A DNA stretch of 64,000 bases from Streptomyces albus subsp. albus (GCF_000725885.1 NZ_JODR01000021.1:62001-126000), one strand, 5' to 3'; positions 34,040 through 42,746 are shown, counted from the first letter of the stretch. Translations and numbers: made by a program. The notes: a model not told the origin generated them from the sequence alone.

Positions 34040-35287
34040 ATGTCCACCACCGCACCACCGCACCACACCACTCCGGAAGCGGATCTCCCCGTCACCCTGG
34101 AGGACATCCGCCGCGCACGGCGGACCCTCGCCGGCGTCGCCCGCACCACCGCGATCGAAGGCAGCCGCCACCTCAGTTCGCTGATCGGCGCCCCGGTGCG
34201 CCTCAAGTGCGAGAACCTGCAACGCACCGGATCGTTCAAGCTGCGCGGCGCCTACGTGCGGATCGCCGGCCTCTCACCGCAGGAGCGGCGGCGCGGCGTG
34301 GTCGCGGCCAGCGCCGGCAACCACGCGCAGGGTGTGGCTCTGGCCGCCTCACTGCTGGGGGTGACCTCGACGGTGTTCATGCCGGTGGGCGCTCCCCTGC
34401 CGAAGGTGGCCGCCACTCGCGAGTACGGGGCCCGGGTCCGGATGCACGGCCAGGTGGTGGACGAGACGCTGAAGGCCGCGCAGGAGTACGCACATGCCAC
34501 CGGCGCCGTCTTCATCCACCCCTTCGACCACCCGCACGTGGTGGCCGGCCAGGGCACGCTGGGCCTGGAACTGCTGGAGCAGTGCCCCGAGGTGCGCACG
34601 GTCGTGGTGGGCGTCGGCGGCGGCGGACTGCTGGCCGGGATGGCGGTCGCGATCAAGGCCCTGCGGCCCGACGTACGGGTGGTGGGCGTGCAGGCCGCGG
34701 GATCGGCCGCGTACCCGCCCTCCCTCGCGGCCGGCGCGCCCGTCGCCCTGGAGTCCGTCGCCACCATGGCGGACGGCATCAAGGTGGGCCGCCCCGGGGA
34801 CGTCCCGTTCCGGATCATCAGCTCGCTGGTGGACGAGGTCCGCACCGTCTCCGAAGACGCCCTCTCCCGCGCACTGTTGCTCTGCCTGGAGCGGGCGAAA
34901 CTGGTCGTCGAACCGGCGGGCGCCAGCCCGGTCGCGGCGCTCCTGGAGGAGCCGGACAGCTTCGACGGACCCCTCTCGGCCGTACTGTCCGGCGGCAACG
35001 TCGATCCCCTGGTGCTCCAGCGGACGCTGCGGCACGGCATGGCAGCGGCGGGCCGCTACCTCTCGCTGCGGCTGCGCCTCTCGGACCGGCCCGGCGCCCT
35101 GGCCGCGCTGATGGGCGAGTTGTCGGCGCTCGACGCCAACGTGCTCGACGTGAGCCATGTGCGGACCGATCCGCGGCTGGGACTCGACGAGGTGGAGGTC
35201 GAACTACACCTGGAGACCAAGGGCCCCGAGCACTGCGTGGAGGTCGCGTCCGGGCTGCGGGCGGCGGGGTACACGGTCAAGAGCTGA
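34040..35287 (+). CDS. ilvA: Threonine ammonia-lyase (threonine dehydratase) with ACT domain
   Basis: 415 residues. PLP lysine Lys67 in QRTGSFKLRGAY; the phosphate loop is [14 protein letters not shown]-terminal ACT domain (about 330-415; LRLRLSDRPGALAALMGELS) is that of the single-ACT TdcB/IlvA type. It deaminates threonine to 2-oxobutanoate for isoleucine synthesis or threonine breakdown. The ATG at 34040 is preceded by ctgaccccc with no Shine-Dalgarno, so a leaderless transcript is likely, as for metB. It stands alone. Confidence 0.95.
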   Translation: MSTTAPPHHTTPEADLPVTLEDIRRARRTLAGVARTTAIEGSRHLSSLIGAPVRLKCENLQRTGSFKLRGAYVRIAGLSPQERRRGVVAASAGNHAQGVALAASLLGVTSTVFMPVGAPLPKVAATREYGARVRMHGQVVDETLKAAQEYAHATGAVFIHPFDHPHVVAGQGTLGLELLEQCPEVRTVVVGVGGGGLLAGMAVAIKALRPDVRVVGVQAAGSAAYPPSLAAGAPVALESVATMADGIKVGRPGDVPFRIISSLVDEVRTVSEDALSRALLLCLERAKLVVEPAGASPVAALLEEPDSFDGPLSAVLSGGNVDPLVLQRTLRHGMAAAGRYLSLRLRLSDRPGALAALMGELSALDANVLDVSHVRTDPRLGLDEVEVELHLETKGPEHCVEVASGLRAAGYTVKS

Positions 35288-35369
35288 GGCCCGTCCGGCC
35301 GGTGCCGCCGGGCGAGGGGCCGGAGCCACCACGACGCACTCGGCGGACGCGCACTATCGCGAGAAGCGG

Positions 35370-35398
35370 TTGACGCGATACATCGCGTCGCACATACT
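35370..35398 (+). promoter_or_regulatory. ABC-exporter promoter with palindromic operator
   Basis: TTGACG (35370-35375), 17-bp spacer, CATACT (35393-35398). The spacer and -35 overlap the 16-bp palindrome ACGCGATacATCGCGT (35373-35388), and another ATCGCGA half-site lies near 35355. ATCGCGAT-type sites are typical of PadR-like repressors. The start codon of the ATPase gene is about 105 bp downstream. Confidence 0.65.
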
Positions 35399-35503
35399 GC
35401 TGTGCGACGGCCGCGCCCCGCGCCGATCCGTGCGTGCCGTCTTGTTCCGGAATATCGTGCTTTTTTCGTAGAGCTCCGCGCTCCACACTCTGGGAGTCCA
35501 TCC

Positions 35504-36535
35504 ATGCCGGGTGCCATTTACGCCGAGGGGCTGGTGAAGACCTTCGGCGACGTGAAGGCTCTGGACGGCGTCGATCTCGACGTCCCCGAATCCACCGTGC
35601 TCGGCCTGCTGGGCCCCAACGGCGCGGGCAAGACCACCACGGTGCGGGTGCTCACCACGCTGCTGCGGCCCGACGCGGGCACGGCCCGGGTCGCGGGCAT
35701 CGACGTGCTGAAGAACCCGACGGCGGTCCGCCGCTCCATCGGCCTGTCCGGCCAGTTCGCCGCCGTGGATGAGTATCTGACCGGCCGTGAGAACCTCCAG
35801 ATGGTCGGCCGGCTCTACCAGATGTCCGCGCGGGACGCGAAGAAGCGGGCGGACGAGCTGCTGGAGCGCTTCAACCTCGCGGAAGCCGCCGACCGCACCG
35901 CCAAGACGTACTCCGGCGGTATGCGGCGCCGCCTCGACCTGGCCGCCGCCCTCGTCGTCAGCCCTCCCGTGATGTTCATGGACGAGCCGACCACGGGCCT
36001 CGACCCCCGCAACCGGCAGCAGTTGTGGGAGGTCATCGAGGAACTGGTGGCGGGCGGTACGACGCTGCTGCTGACCACGCAGTATCTGGAGGAGGCCGAC
36101 CGGCTGGCGCACGACATCGCCGTGGTGGACCACGGCACGGTCATCGCCCGCGGCACCTCCGACCAGCTCAAGGCGCAGACGGGCGGCGAGCGCATCGAGG
36201 TCGTCGTCCACGAGCGCGCGGACCTGCCCGCGGCCCGCGAGATCCTGGAGAACCACGGCCTGCGCGGCACCGCGCACGAGGGCTGCACCGTCGAGGAGCA
36301 CACCCGCAAACTGACCGTCCCGGTCACCGGCGGCGCCAAACTGCTGGCCGAGGTCATCCGGGAGCTGGACACCCGCGGCATCGAGATCGACGACATCGGC
36401 CTGCGCCGCCCCACCCTCGACGATGTCTTCATCTCGCTGACCGGACACGCCGCCGAGAGCGCACCACAGGAGCAGGAGTCACAGGACGAGCGCCCCGCCC
36501 GGCGCGCGTCCCAGCGCAAGGAGGCCGGCAAGTGA
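35504..36535 (+). CDS. ABC exporter ATPase, DrrA-type
   Basis: 343 residues. Walker A GPNGAGKTT (37-45), Q-loop region LSGQFAAVDEYLTG, signature YSGGMRRRLDLA, Walker B VMFMDEPTTGLD and a switch His in TTQYLEEADRLAHD. The C-terminal DUF4162-like extension (about 225-310) is typical of daunorubicin-resistance-type exporters. It powers ATP-driven drug or metabolite efflux with the permease next door (GTGA overlap). The gene pair converges on the RiPP cassette. Confidence 0.95.
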   Translation: MPGAIYAEGLVKTFGDVKALDGVDLDVPESTVLGLLGPNGAGKTTTVRVLTTLLRPDAGTARVAGIDVLKNPTAVRRSIGLSGQFAAVDEYLTGRENLQMVGRLYQMSARDAKKRADELLERFNLAEAADRTAKTYSGGMRRRLDLAAALVVSPPVMFMDEPTTGLDPRNRQQLWEVIEELVAGGTTLLLTTQYLEEADRLAHDIAVVDHGTVIARGTSDQLKAQTGGERIEVVVHERADLPAAREILENHGLRGTAHEGCTVEEHTRKLTVPVTGGAKLLAEVIRELDTRGIEIDDIGLRRPTLDDVFISLTGHAAESAPQEQESQDERPARRASQRKEAGK

Positions 36536-37395
36536 CCGCCACCGCCCACGCCGCGCCGTCCGGCACCGCCCCCAAGGGGCGCGGCGGCATCGTCCAGTCC
36601 GTCACCGACTCGCTGGTCATGGCCAAGCGCAACCTGATCCGGATGGTGCGCATCCCCGAGGTCGTCATCTTCGGGCTCATCCAGCCGATCATGTTCGTGG
36701 TGCTGTTCAGCTACGTCTTCGGCGGCTCCATCCAGATCCCCGGTTCCGGCACCAGCGCCCAGGACTACCGCGAGTTCCTGATGGCTGGCATCTTCGCCCA
36801 GACCGTCACCTTCGCCACGGCCGGTGCGGGCGCCGGTATAGCGGAGGACATGCACAGGGGCCTCATCGACCGGTTCCGCTCACTGCCCATGGCACGCGGC
36901 GCCGTACTGACCGGCCGCACCCTGGCCGATCTGGTGCAGACGGCGCTGACCCTGGTGGTGCTCGCGATCGTCGCCGCCCTGGTCGGATGGCGGGCACACG
37001 ACGGTGTCCTCAACGCCCTGGCCGGTTTCGGGCTGCTGTTGCTGCTGGGCTACGCCTTCACCTGGATCGGCGCGCTGATCGGCCTCTCGGTACGCACACC
37101 GGAGGCCGCCACCTCGGGCGGGCTGGTGTGGCTGTTCCCGCTGACGTTCATCTCGGTGGCGTTCGTGCCCTCGCAGAACATGCCCGCCTTCCTCCAGCAC
37201 CTGGCCGAATGGAACCCGTTCAGCGCCACCGTCGTGGCCGCCCGCGAACTGTTCGGCAACCTGCCGCCGCACTACCCGGTGCCGGACGCCTGGCCGATGC
37301 AGCACCCGGTATGGGCGTCGCTGCTCTGGTCCGTCGTCATCATCGCCGTCTTCCGCACCCTGGCGGTCCACAAGTACCGCAGCACGGCCCGCTGA
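36532..37395 (+). CDS. ABC-2 permease, DrrB-type
   Basis: 287 residues from a GTG overlapping the ATPase stop, with AAGGAGG 7 bp upstream. Six hydrophobic segments; the family patterns MAKRNLIRMVRIPEVVIFGL, FRSLPMARGAVLTGRTLAD and EWNPFSATVVAAREL are visible. It forms the membrane channel of the exporter. The substrate cannot be read from sequence; the adjacent RiPP cassette is one candidate client but is transcribed separately and convergently. Confidence 0.93.
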   Translation: MTATAHAAPSGTAPKGRGGIVQSVTDSLVMAKRNLIRMVRIPEVVIFGLIQPIMFVVLFSYVFGGSIQIPGSGTSAQDYREFLMAGIFAQTVTFATAGAGAGIAEDMHRGLIDRFRSLPMARGAVLTGRTLADLVQTALTLVVLAIVAALVGWRAHDGVLNALAGFGLLLLLGYAFTWIGALIGLSVRTPEAATSGGLVWLFPLTFISVAFVPSQNMPAFLQHLAEWNPFSATVVAARELFGNLPPHYPVPDAWPMQHPVWASLLWSVVIIAVFRTLAVHKYRSTAR

Positions 37396-37419
37396 TCCCC
37401 CGGTAAGAGGTCGGCACGA

Positions 37420-37461
37420 AGTCCTGCCCGCACGCACGGAACACGGCATGCGGGCAGGACT
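37420..37461. terminator. Bidirectional terminator, 13-bp stem
   Basis: agtcctgcccgca (37420-37432) pairs fully with tgcgggcaggact (37449-37461) around a 16-base loop, between the convergent ABC exporter and tgmC. Confidence 0.85.
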
Positions 37462-37471
37462 CACCGCCCGG

Positions 37472-38611
37472 TCACCCCGCCGAAGACGGCCAGCTCACCG
37501 TCTGACCGCCCTCCGCCGACACACCGACGGTGAAGGAGCCCAACGCCGGCGCCCCGTCGCGCCCCCACCTGAGCAGAGCGTCTTCGATCCGCCGCCACAG
37601 CGGCTCCGGCCCGCCTTCCCGCACGATCCACCGGCCCTTCTCGTTGCGCAGCCCGGCCCAGGACTCCCCGTGGACATCCAGCAGCACGTCCATGTCACCG
37701 TCGCCGTCCATCAGGCTGAAGCGCTGTGCTCCGGGGACGGCGAGCTGGGCGACGAAACGCGCGGTCCAGTCGGTCAGCGCATCGCCGGGCACCGTGCACT
37801 CCCTCTCCGTACCTTCTCGGGCGAAGTCCGGGAGGACGCCGAGAGGTGGTGGTGTGTGGGGCCGCGCCAGCATGAAGGAGACTTCTCCGCCGAGAAGGCG
37901 CCCCGCGGCTGTGCCGTCCTCGTGCACGGTGAGACATGCCAGCTCCGAGGCGTACAGCCAACCGCCGACGGTGGCGAGGATCCGACCACCAGGCTTGACC
38001 TGCTCCAGCCATGCGACGGGGATGCGCAAGACCCCGCACGTGGCGATCAGCCGATCGTAGGGGGCCCCCTCGCGGTGTCCCTGGAGGCCGTCACCAATGA
38101 CCATGCGGGGGTGATGCCCGATGCGGCCGAGTGCTGCCCGAGCGCGACCGGACACAGCCGGGTCCACTTCGACTGACGTCACCAGCTCGTCGCCGAGCCG
38201 GTGGCTCAACAGGCCCGTGGAGTATCCGGTACCGCTGCCGATCTCCAGGACTCGCATCCCGTCCTCGACGCCCAGTTCCTCCAGCATCCGGACGACGAGG
38301 CCCGGCATGGTGCTGGAACTGGTCGGCTGCCGGAAGATGCGCCCCTCGATGTCACGCGGCACGATCCCCCCGGCGATCTGCGTGACCAGCGACGCGTTCG
38401 CGTAGCAAGCCGGCAACCACGTCGGATCGTCGGGCAGAACAGGCTCCCACCCGGTCACGTGGCCTTCGTCCGTGCGCCGGAAGAACCCGTCGCGCAGGAA
38501 CTCGTGCCGGGGAACGTCGAGAACGGCCCGGCGCCACTCGGGCGACCGCAGATCGCCACTGGCCGCGATGTGATCGGCCAGCGCTTCAGCAAGACTCCTG
38601 TCGGTACTCAT
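37472..38611 (-). CDS. tgmC: PCMT-like methyltransferase of graspetide cassette
   Basis: 379 residues. The central PCMT fold has VLEIGSGTGYSTGLLSHRLG (motif I) and VTSVEVDPAVSGRARAAL; the N-terminal QPTSSSTMPGLVVRML matches the substrate loop of protein-isoaspartate methyltransferases. About 150 extra C-terminal residues are typical of RiPP-cluster members. Relatives in ATP-grasp RiPP systems methylate an Asp side chain of the cyclised peptide and trigger aspartimide formation (established for fuscimiditide and lanthipeptide PCMTs). The start overlaps the tgmB stop (ATGA). The N-terminal segment HEFLRDGFFRRTD is also shared with FxLD-type cluster methyltransferases. Confidence 0.85.
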   Translation of the reverse strand: MSTDRSLAEALADHIAASGDLRSPEWRRAVLDVPRHEFLRDGFFRRTDEGHVTGWEPVLPDDPTWLPACYANASLVTQIAGGIVPRDIEGRIFRQPTSSSTMPGLVVRMLEELGVEDGMRVLEIGSGTGYSTGLLSHRLGDELVTSVEVDPAVSGRARAALGRIGHHPRMVIGDGLQGHREGAPYDRLIATCGVLRIPVAWLEQVKPGGRILATVGGWLYASELACLTVHEDGTAAGRLLGGEVSFMLARPHTPPPLGVLPDFAREGTERECTVPGDALTDWTARFVAQLAVPGAQRFSLMDGDGDMDVLLDVHGESWAGLRNEKGRWIVREGGPEPLWRRIEDALLRWGRDGAPALGSFTVGVSAEGGQTVSWPSSAG

Positions 38612-39557
38612 CCCGGGTATCGCTCCAAGAGATCAGCCATGGCCGCGACCATGGGCAACCCGGTGGCCGGCTCCAGCCATGCCCACTGGCCTGACGGGTT
38701 GCATTCGAGAAACCACCACACACCGTGCCGGTCGAGGGCGAAGTCGAAAGCACCGAAGGCCAGCCCGAAGTATGCGAGGTAGCGCCGCAGCGCCGTGCGC
38801 ACCTCGTCGGGCGGCTCGACCACGCTGTACGACAGCCTCTCGTAGTCCGTCCGCCAGTCCAGGAGACCGGAGTCGATCCGGACGCTGAAGACTTTGTCCC
38901 CGATGACCGTCACCCGCACATCGGCGACCTTGCCCACCTTCTGCTGAACAGATGGGCGGTACCGGCCAACCGTTCGTCGAGCTGGTCCGCGGTGACTTCC
39001 TCGACCTTGACCGTGCACGAGACTCCGTCCACCCGGTACAGCGGCGTGGAGAGCGGCTTGTAAATGGCGGGGCCGTGTTCCTCGACGAAGCTCTTCGCGG
39101 CAACCGGGTCGGATGTGATCAAAGTGGGGGGAACCCGGAAGCCCGACGCGACCGCCGCCGCCAGGCCCGAAGGCTTGAACTCGGCGTCCCCGATGCGGTG
39201 GGGGTGGTTGACGTAGAGACAGCCGGGCAGCGCTGCGAGGACCCCTCCGAGCCCGTAGCGGGCCTGCGTCACCGCGAACCGCGCGTCCTGCTCGTCCAGG
39301 TGCGGGAAGGCGAATCCGGAAGGCCGCCGGTAGTACAGGGAACGGACATGGGACAGATCCGCGGTACGGGTCGGTGTGACCAGCGTTCCGCCGACTCCTT
39401 CTTCGGTGATCTTTGCCGCGACCGACAAGGTGGCGGGAAAGTCCCCGGAGTCGAGCCGCACGACCGGAACGCCCCGGCCGTGCAGCTCACTGATCACCAA
39501 GTCGGCCGTCGGGTCGTCAACCATGGTGACGACCAGCACCGGGCCGGTGTAGCTCAC
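38608..39557 (-). pseudogene. tgmB: ATP-grasp RiPP ligase, split by one-base frameshift
   Basis: From GTG 39557 (GTGA overlap with tgmA) the frame reads YTGPVLVVTMVDDPTADLVI through RVPPTLITSDPVAAKSFVEE, GPAIYKPLSTPLYRVDG and ERLAGTAHLF, then shifts. The next frame continues in register as QQKVGKVADVRVTVIGDKVF, then GAFDFALDRHGVWWFLECNP and the end LLERYPG. The break lies at about 38941-38948 (sequence ctgctgaacag); restoring one base gives 951 nt and 316 residues, normal for the family. As written, the protein stops at 38910, losing the ATP-grasp C-lobe with its metal-binding ECNPSGQW. The intact enzyme would form ester or amide cross-links in TgmA. Either genuine inactivation or a sequencing indel. 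Confidence 0.85.
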
Positions 39558-39871
39558 TGGTCGTTGTCGTTCCCCGTGTCCTGGTCGCCCCCGCCACTGC
39601 CGCCCCCGCCGCTGGGGTTCCCGGTGTTGGTCGCCGGATTGGTGCCGGTGCTGGTGCCGTGCCCGGGCATCTCCATGACATGTCCGCCGGCGTCGAAGTA
39701 GCGGGCTGTCTGTGTCACGCCGTCGATCTCGGCCCGCGCGTAGAAGGGGGCGAGGGCCGGGTACGGCGCCATCCTCTGGACACCCCACGGAACAGTCGTG
39801 GGCCACCCCTGGGGCAGGGGCGAACTGGTCGGAAGTCGATCCGAGTGGTTGAACACCTTGTCCTCCGTCAT
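39554..39871 (-). CDS. tgmA: ATP-grasp-modified RiPP (graspetide) precursor
   Basis: 105 residues. The leader carries the recognition-like PWGVQRMAPYP (28-38), followed by a conserved-looking block DGVTQTARYFDAGGHV, and MPGHGTSTGTNPATNTGN. The C-terminal core is built of Thr (73, 75, 77, 81, 83), a Gly/Ser spacer (SGGGGSGGG, 87-95) and an acidic end DQDTGNDNDQ with Asp96, 98, 102, 104. Hydroxyl donors followed by carboxylates are what ATP-grasp ligases join in graspetides. ATG 39871; no strong Shine-Dalgarno. Start of a tightly overlapping tgmABC cassette. Confidence 0.85.
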   Translation of the reverse strand: MTEDKVFNHSDRLPTSSPLPQGWPTTVPWGVQRMAPYPALAPFYARAEIDGVTQTARYFDAGGHVMEMPGHGTSTGTNPATNTGNPSGGGGSGGGDQDTGNDNDQ

Positions 39872-40009
39872 GGAATCGTCGGAACAGAACGGCCCCCGCT
39901 GCCCTTGCGGATCAGCCGGGAGAGACCACCGGCGGCGTCGGACGAGCACCGCCGTGAAAGAGCGCTGAACGAAAGAGGCAAGGAAAAGAACCTCAGAGGT
40001 GACACGGCT

Positions 40010-40444
40010 TCACAGCAGAGCCCCCGGCGGCTGTCCCCCGGACAGCTCCGCCCACACCGTCTTGCCCCACCTGCCTTGGTCAACGCCCCACCGAACCGCC
40101 GCCTCCGCAACCAGGTGAAGGCCACGGCCCGAAGTCGCGCAACGTTCGAAGGGCTTCAGGAGCGGCATTTGCGCGGAGGTGTCGGAGACACCGATCCGGA
40201 CGCGGCGAGGTCCGACCCGGATGATGCCCACCCGCACGGTCGTACTCTCCGTATGTTTCACAGCGTTGGCCACCAACTCGGAGACCACCAAGCACGCTGT
40301 TCCGCTCAAAGAATCGAGCTGCCACGCGGCCAGGACCACTTCCACCAGGCGACGAGCGCGCCGCGCGGACTGCGCCTCGCAGCGCAGACTTTGGCTGTAG
40401 CCGGGCACTCCCACCGCGGGGGGTCGGGTCATGGGCGTGATCAC
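40010..40444 (-). CDS. HATPase_c anti-sigma-factor-like protein (RsbW/SpoIIAB type)
   Basis: 144 residues from a GTG at 40444 with ggaggg upstream. The GHKL ATPase boxes are clear: N-box SELVANAVKHT, G1 VGVSDTSAQMP-like and G2 TSGRGLHLV. Such single-domain ATPases are abundant in Streptomyces and may phosphorylate anti-anti-sigma factors or bind sigma factors. It reads in the same direction as tgmA, 138 bp upstream, and is divergent from the HTH regulator. It may be the first gene of the RiPP transcript or an independent regulator. Confidence 0.88.
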   Translation of the reverse strand: MITPMTRPPAVGVPGYSQSLRCEAQSARRARRLVEVVLAAWQLDSLSGTACLVVSELVANAVKHTESTTVRVGIIRVGPRRVRIGVSDTSAQMPLLKPFERCATSGRGLHLVAEAAVRWGVDQGRWGKTVWAELSGGQPPGALL

Positions 40445-40657
40445 AAGGTCTTCCCTCCCTTGATTCCGAGCCGGTGGGGAGATCCCGGTTCACGGCACAG
40501 GGCCCCACCTGCCGCCGAGAGTTCCGACGGCGAGGAAAAGTCTGTGGGGACCCCGTTGCCAGCGGGAGGTTTCGAGGGGGTTTCTCCTCCGTCCTGCGGT
40601 CGTTGAGCTGCGCGACGGGTAGGCTCGAAAACGCCCTTCAGGGACCGAGGAGCAGCA

Positions 40658-42007
40658 GTGCCGCATGAGATGCCACTAGCCCATCCGCTGACCTACGTCA
40701 GAGAATCCCTGCTCCAGATGGGGGTTCGGCGTTTCGCCGACCACCTATGCCGGCACGGGAAGAAGCTCGGACACAACCTCGCCACGAATCGCACCACCGT
40801 CTGGAAATGGGAGACCTGGGGGCAAGTCCCTGACAGGGCTGCCCAGGCAGTCATCGCTGACATGTTGGGAATTCCTCCGGAATATGCCAGGCCGGACACG
40901 TGGCCCCTCTGGCTGCCGGTCTGGGAAGTCACCGGTATCCACCAGCCATGGACTCAGGCCGGTACCGTGGAAGTGCTGAGCGATCTCGTGAGGGGTGGAC
41001 ATATGGACCGGCGAGGCTTCCTCACCATCACAGGAGCATCTTTGAGTGCGCTGGCCGTGAGTTGGGCCGAAGCGCCGGCCGCCTTCGCCTCCGCGGCGGA
41101 GGGTGACAGGGTGACGGACCGGATGCTCACCAGCCTTGAGCAACGCGTCACTTCCCTGCGCGACCTCGACGCCGAAGCAGGGGGAGCGAAGCTGCTGGAG
41201 CACGCCCGCAGCGACCTGGCTCTGATCACGACAATGATCAAAAGTGCCCGCTGCACCGAAACGGTGCGCGCTCGTCTCCATTCCCTGGCCGCCGAAGTCG
41301 CGCACCTCACGGGATGGATGGCATACGACTCCGGACTCCACTCGGTCGGGCAGCAGTATTACGTCGCCGCTCTGCGCTCCGCCCGTACGGCCGGGGACGA
41401 GAACCTGGGCGCCTTCGTCCTCGCGGAGATGGGCGTCCACGCCTCCGACGGGGGTCACAACCGCGAGCGCGCCACACTGCTGGAAACAGCTTTGGAGAGG
41501 CGCACCGGGTCTTTGTCGGCGCTCTCACGGACGTACCTGTACCTCCATCTGGCGGCGGCGAAGGCACAGCTGAAGGATCACCGGGGCGCTTCGGTGGCCC
41601 TCCAGCGCTCTCTCGGGCTGTGGGACCGCGTGGAGAAGGAACGCCCCGCGTGGCTCGGGTGGTTCGGCGAATCGCAGATCGACTCGACCCGCGGCAAGGT
41701 TGCCCTCTGGGCAGGACGTCCCGCCGAAGCGACCCGCTACCTGGTCTCCTCGGTGACCGCCTCCGCACCCCGGGACCGAGCCGTCCGTGCCGGCCGCCTC
41801 GCGGAGGCACGACTGACGGGCCACGACCTCGACGGTGCGCTCGACGCGGCGACTCACGGTGTGAAGCTGCTCGAAGGGGGGGTGTCATCAGGCCGGGCGG
41901 TCGACCGTCTGAAGGAGTTCTCCGGACGGCTCAAGCGGTACGACACCCCCGCAGTACGGGACTTCCAGGACCGCCTCCGCGCCCTGCCGGTTGTCGAGGC
42001 GGCCTGA
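40658..42007 (+). CDS. XRE-type HTH regulator with TPR-like C-domain
   Basis: 449 residues. A divergent helix-turn-helix (about 15-70, FADHLCRHGKKLG then ATNRTTVWKWETWG), then a hydrophobic segment with a twin-arginine-like motif (DRRGFLTITGASLSALAVSW, about 116-136), then helical repeats (EQRVTSLRDLDAEAGGAKLL to the end) like the TPR sensor parts of Streptomyces regulators. The internal RR motif is common in this regulator family, and true export is unlikely for a DNA-binding protein. Divergent from the anti-sigma-like gene; the 214-bp gap between is the likely target. Confidence 0.85.
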   Translation: MPHEMPLAHPLTYVRESLLQMGVRRFADHLCRHGKKLGHNLATNRTTVWKWETWGQVPDRAAQAVIADMLGIPPEYARPDTWPLWLPVWEVTGIHQPWTQAGTVEVLSDLVRGGHMDRRGFLTITGASLSALAVSWAEAPAAFASAAEGDRVTDRMLTSLEQRVTSLRDLDAEAGGAKLLEHARSDLALITTMIKSARCTETVRARLHSLAAEVAHLTGWMAYDSGLHSVGQQYYVAALRSARTAGDENLGAFVLAEMGVHASDGGHNRERATLLETALERRTGSLSALSRTYLYLHLAAAKAQLKDHRGASVALQRSLGLWDRVEKERPAWLGWFGESQIDSTRGKVALWAGRPAEATRYLVSSVTASAPRDRAVRAGRLAEARLTGHDLDGALDAATHGVKLLEGGVSSGRAVDRLKEFSGRLKRYDTPAVRDFQDRLRALPVVEAA

Positions 42008-42161
42008 CGGAACGCCCATGCGGGCACTGCCGATTACGGCATCGAGACGCATTGACGCGGTGCCCCCGGCCCCGCTCTCGGATGCGAGGAAGTCACACCG
42101 AGGGCGCGCGGCGTGCCGCGCGAGAACAGCGCGCACACATGACACCGGAGGGACACATCCC

Positions 42162-42746
42162 ATGGCGGACAACACCCCGCAGGAGCAGGCGAAGGGCACA
42201 GCAGGGTTTCTGCTGGAGATGGGGATGCTGAAGCGTGCCAAGCGCAGCGGCTGGTGGATCGCCGGGGTGAAGGACCCCGAGACGATCGCCGAGCACTCGT
42301 TCCGTGTGGGGCTCATCGGCTCCGTGCTCGCCATGATGGAAGGCGCCGATCCCGCGAAGACGGCTCTTCTCGGGCTCTGGCACGACACCCAGGAGACCCG
42401 CGTCGGCGACATCCCGCACATCGGCCGGCGCTATCTCGAAGCGGCCGGCAACGAGAAGGTCACCGCGGACCAGGTGTCGGCGGCGCACCCGGCGGTGCGG
42501 GCCGGGGCGCAGCGGATCGTGGCGGAGTACGAGAACGGGGACTCCCTCGAAGTCGTCTGCGCGCACGACGCCGACAAGCTGGAGTGCCTGGTCCAGGCTG
42601 TGGAATACCGCGAACAGGGCTGCTCGAACGTCCAGCCGTGGATCGACAGCAGCCTCTCGAAGCTCAAGACGGCCTCCGCCAAGGCCCTCGCCGAGGCCGC
42701 GCTGAGCATGACCTCGATCGAGTGGCAGCAGACCTACCTCCGCTGA
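42162..42746 (+). CDS. HD-domain hydrolase (YfbR-like)
   Basis: 194 residues. Metal-site pattern H...HD...D: IAEHSFRVGLIGSVL, LLGLWHDTQETRVGDIPH and CAHDADKLE, as in the HD_3 group that includes 5'-deoxynucleotidases. ATG 42162 has ggaggg 8 bp upstream. The substrate is probably a nucleotide but not determined. It follows the HTH regulator by 154 bp in the same direction; a functional link to the RiPP cassette is possible but unsupported. Confidence 0.85.
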   Translation: MADNTPQEQAKGTAGFLLEMGMLKRAKRSGWWIAGVKDPETIAEHSFRVGLIGSVLAMMEGADPAKTALLGLWHDTQETRVGDIPHIGRRYLEAAGNEKVTADQVSAAHPAVRAGAQRIVAEYENGDSLEVVCAHDADKLECLVQAVEYREQGCSNVQPWIDSSLSKLKTASAKALAEAALSMTSIEWQQTYLR

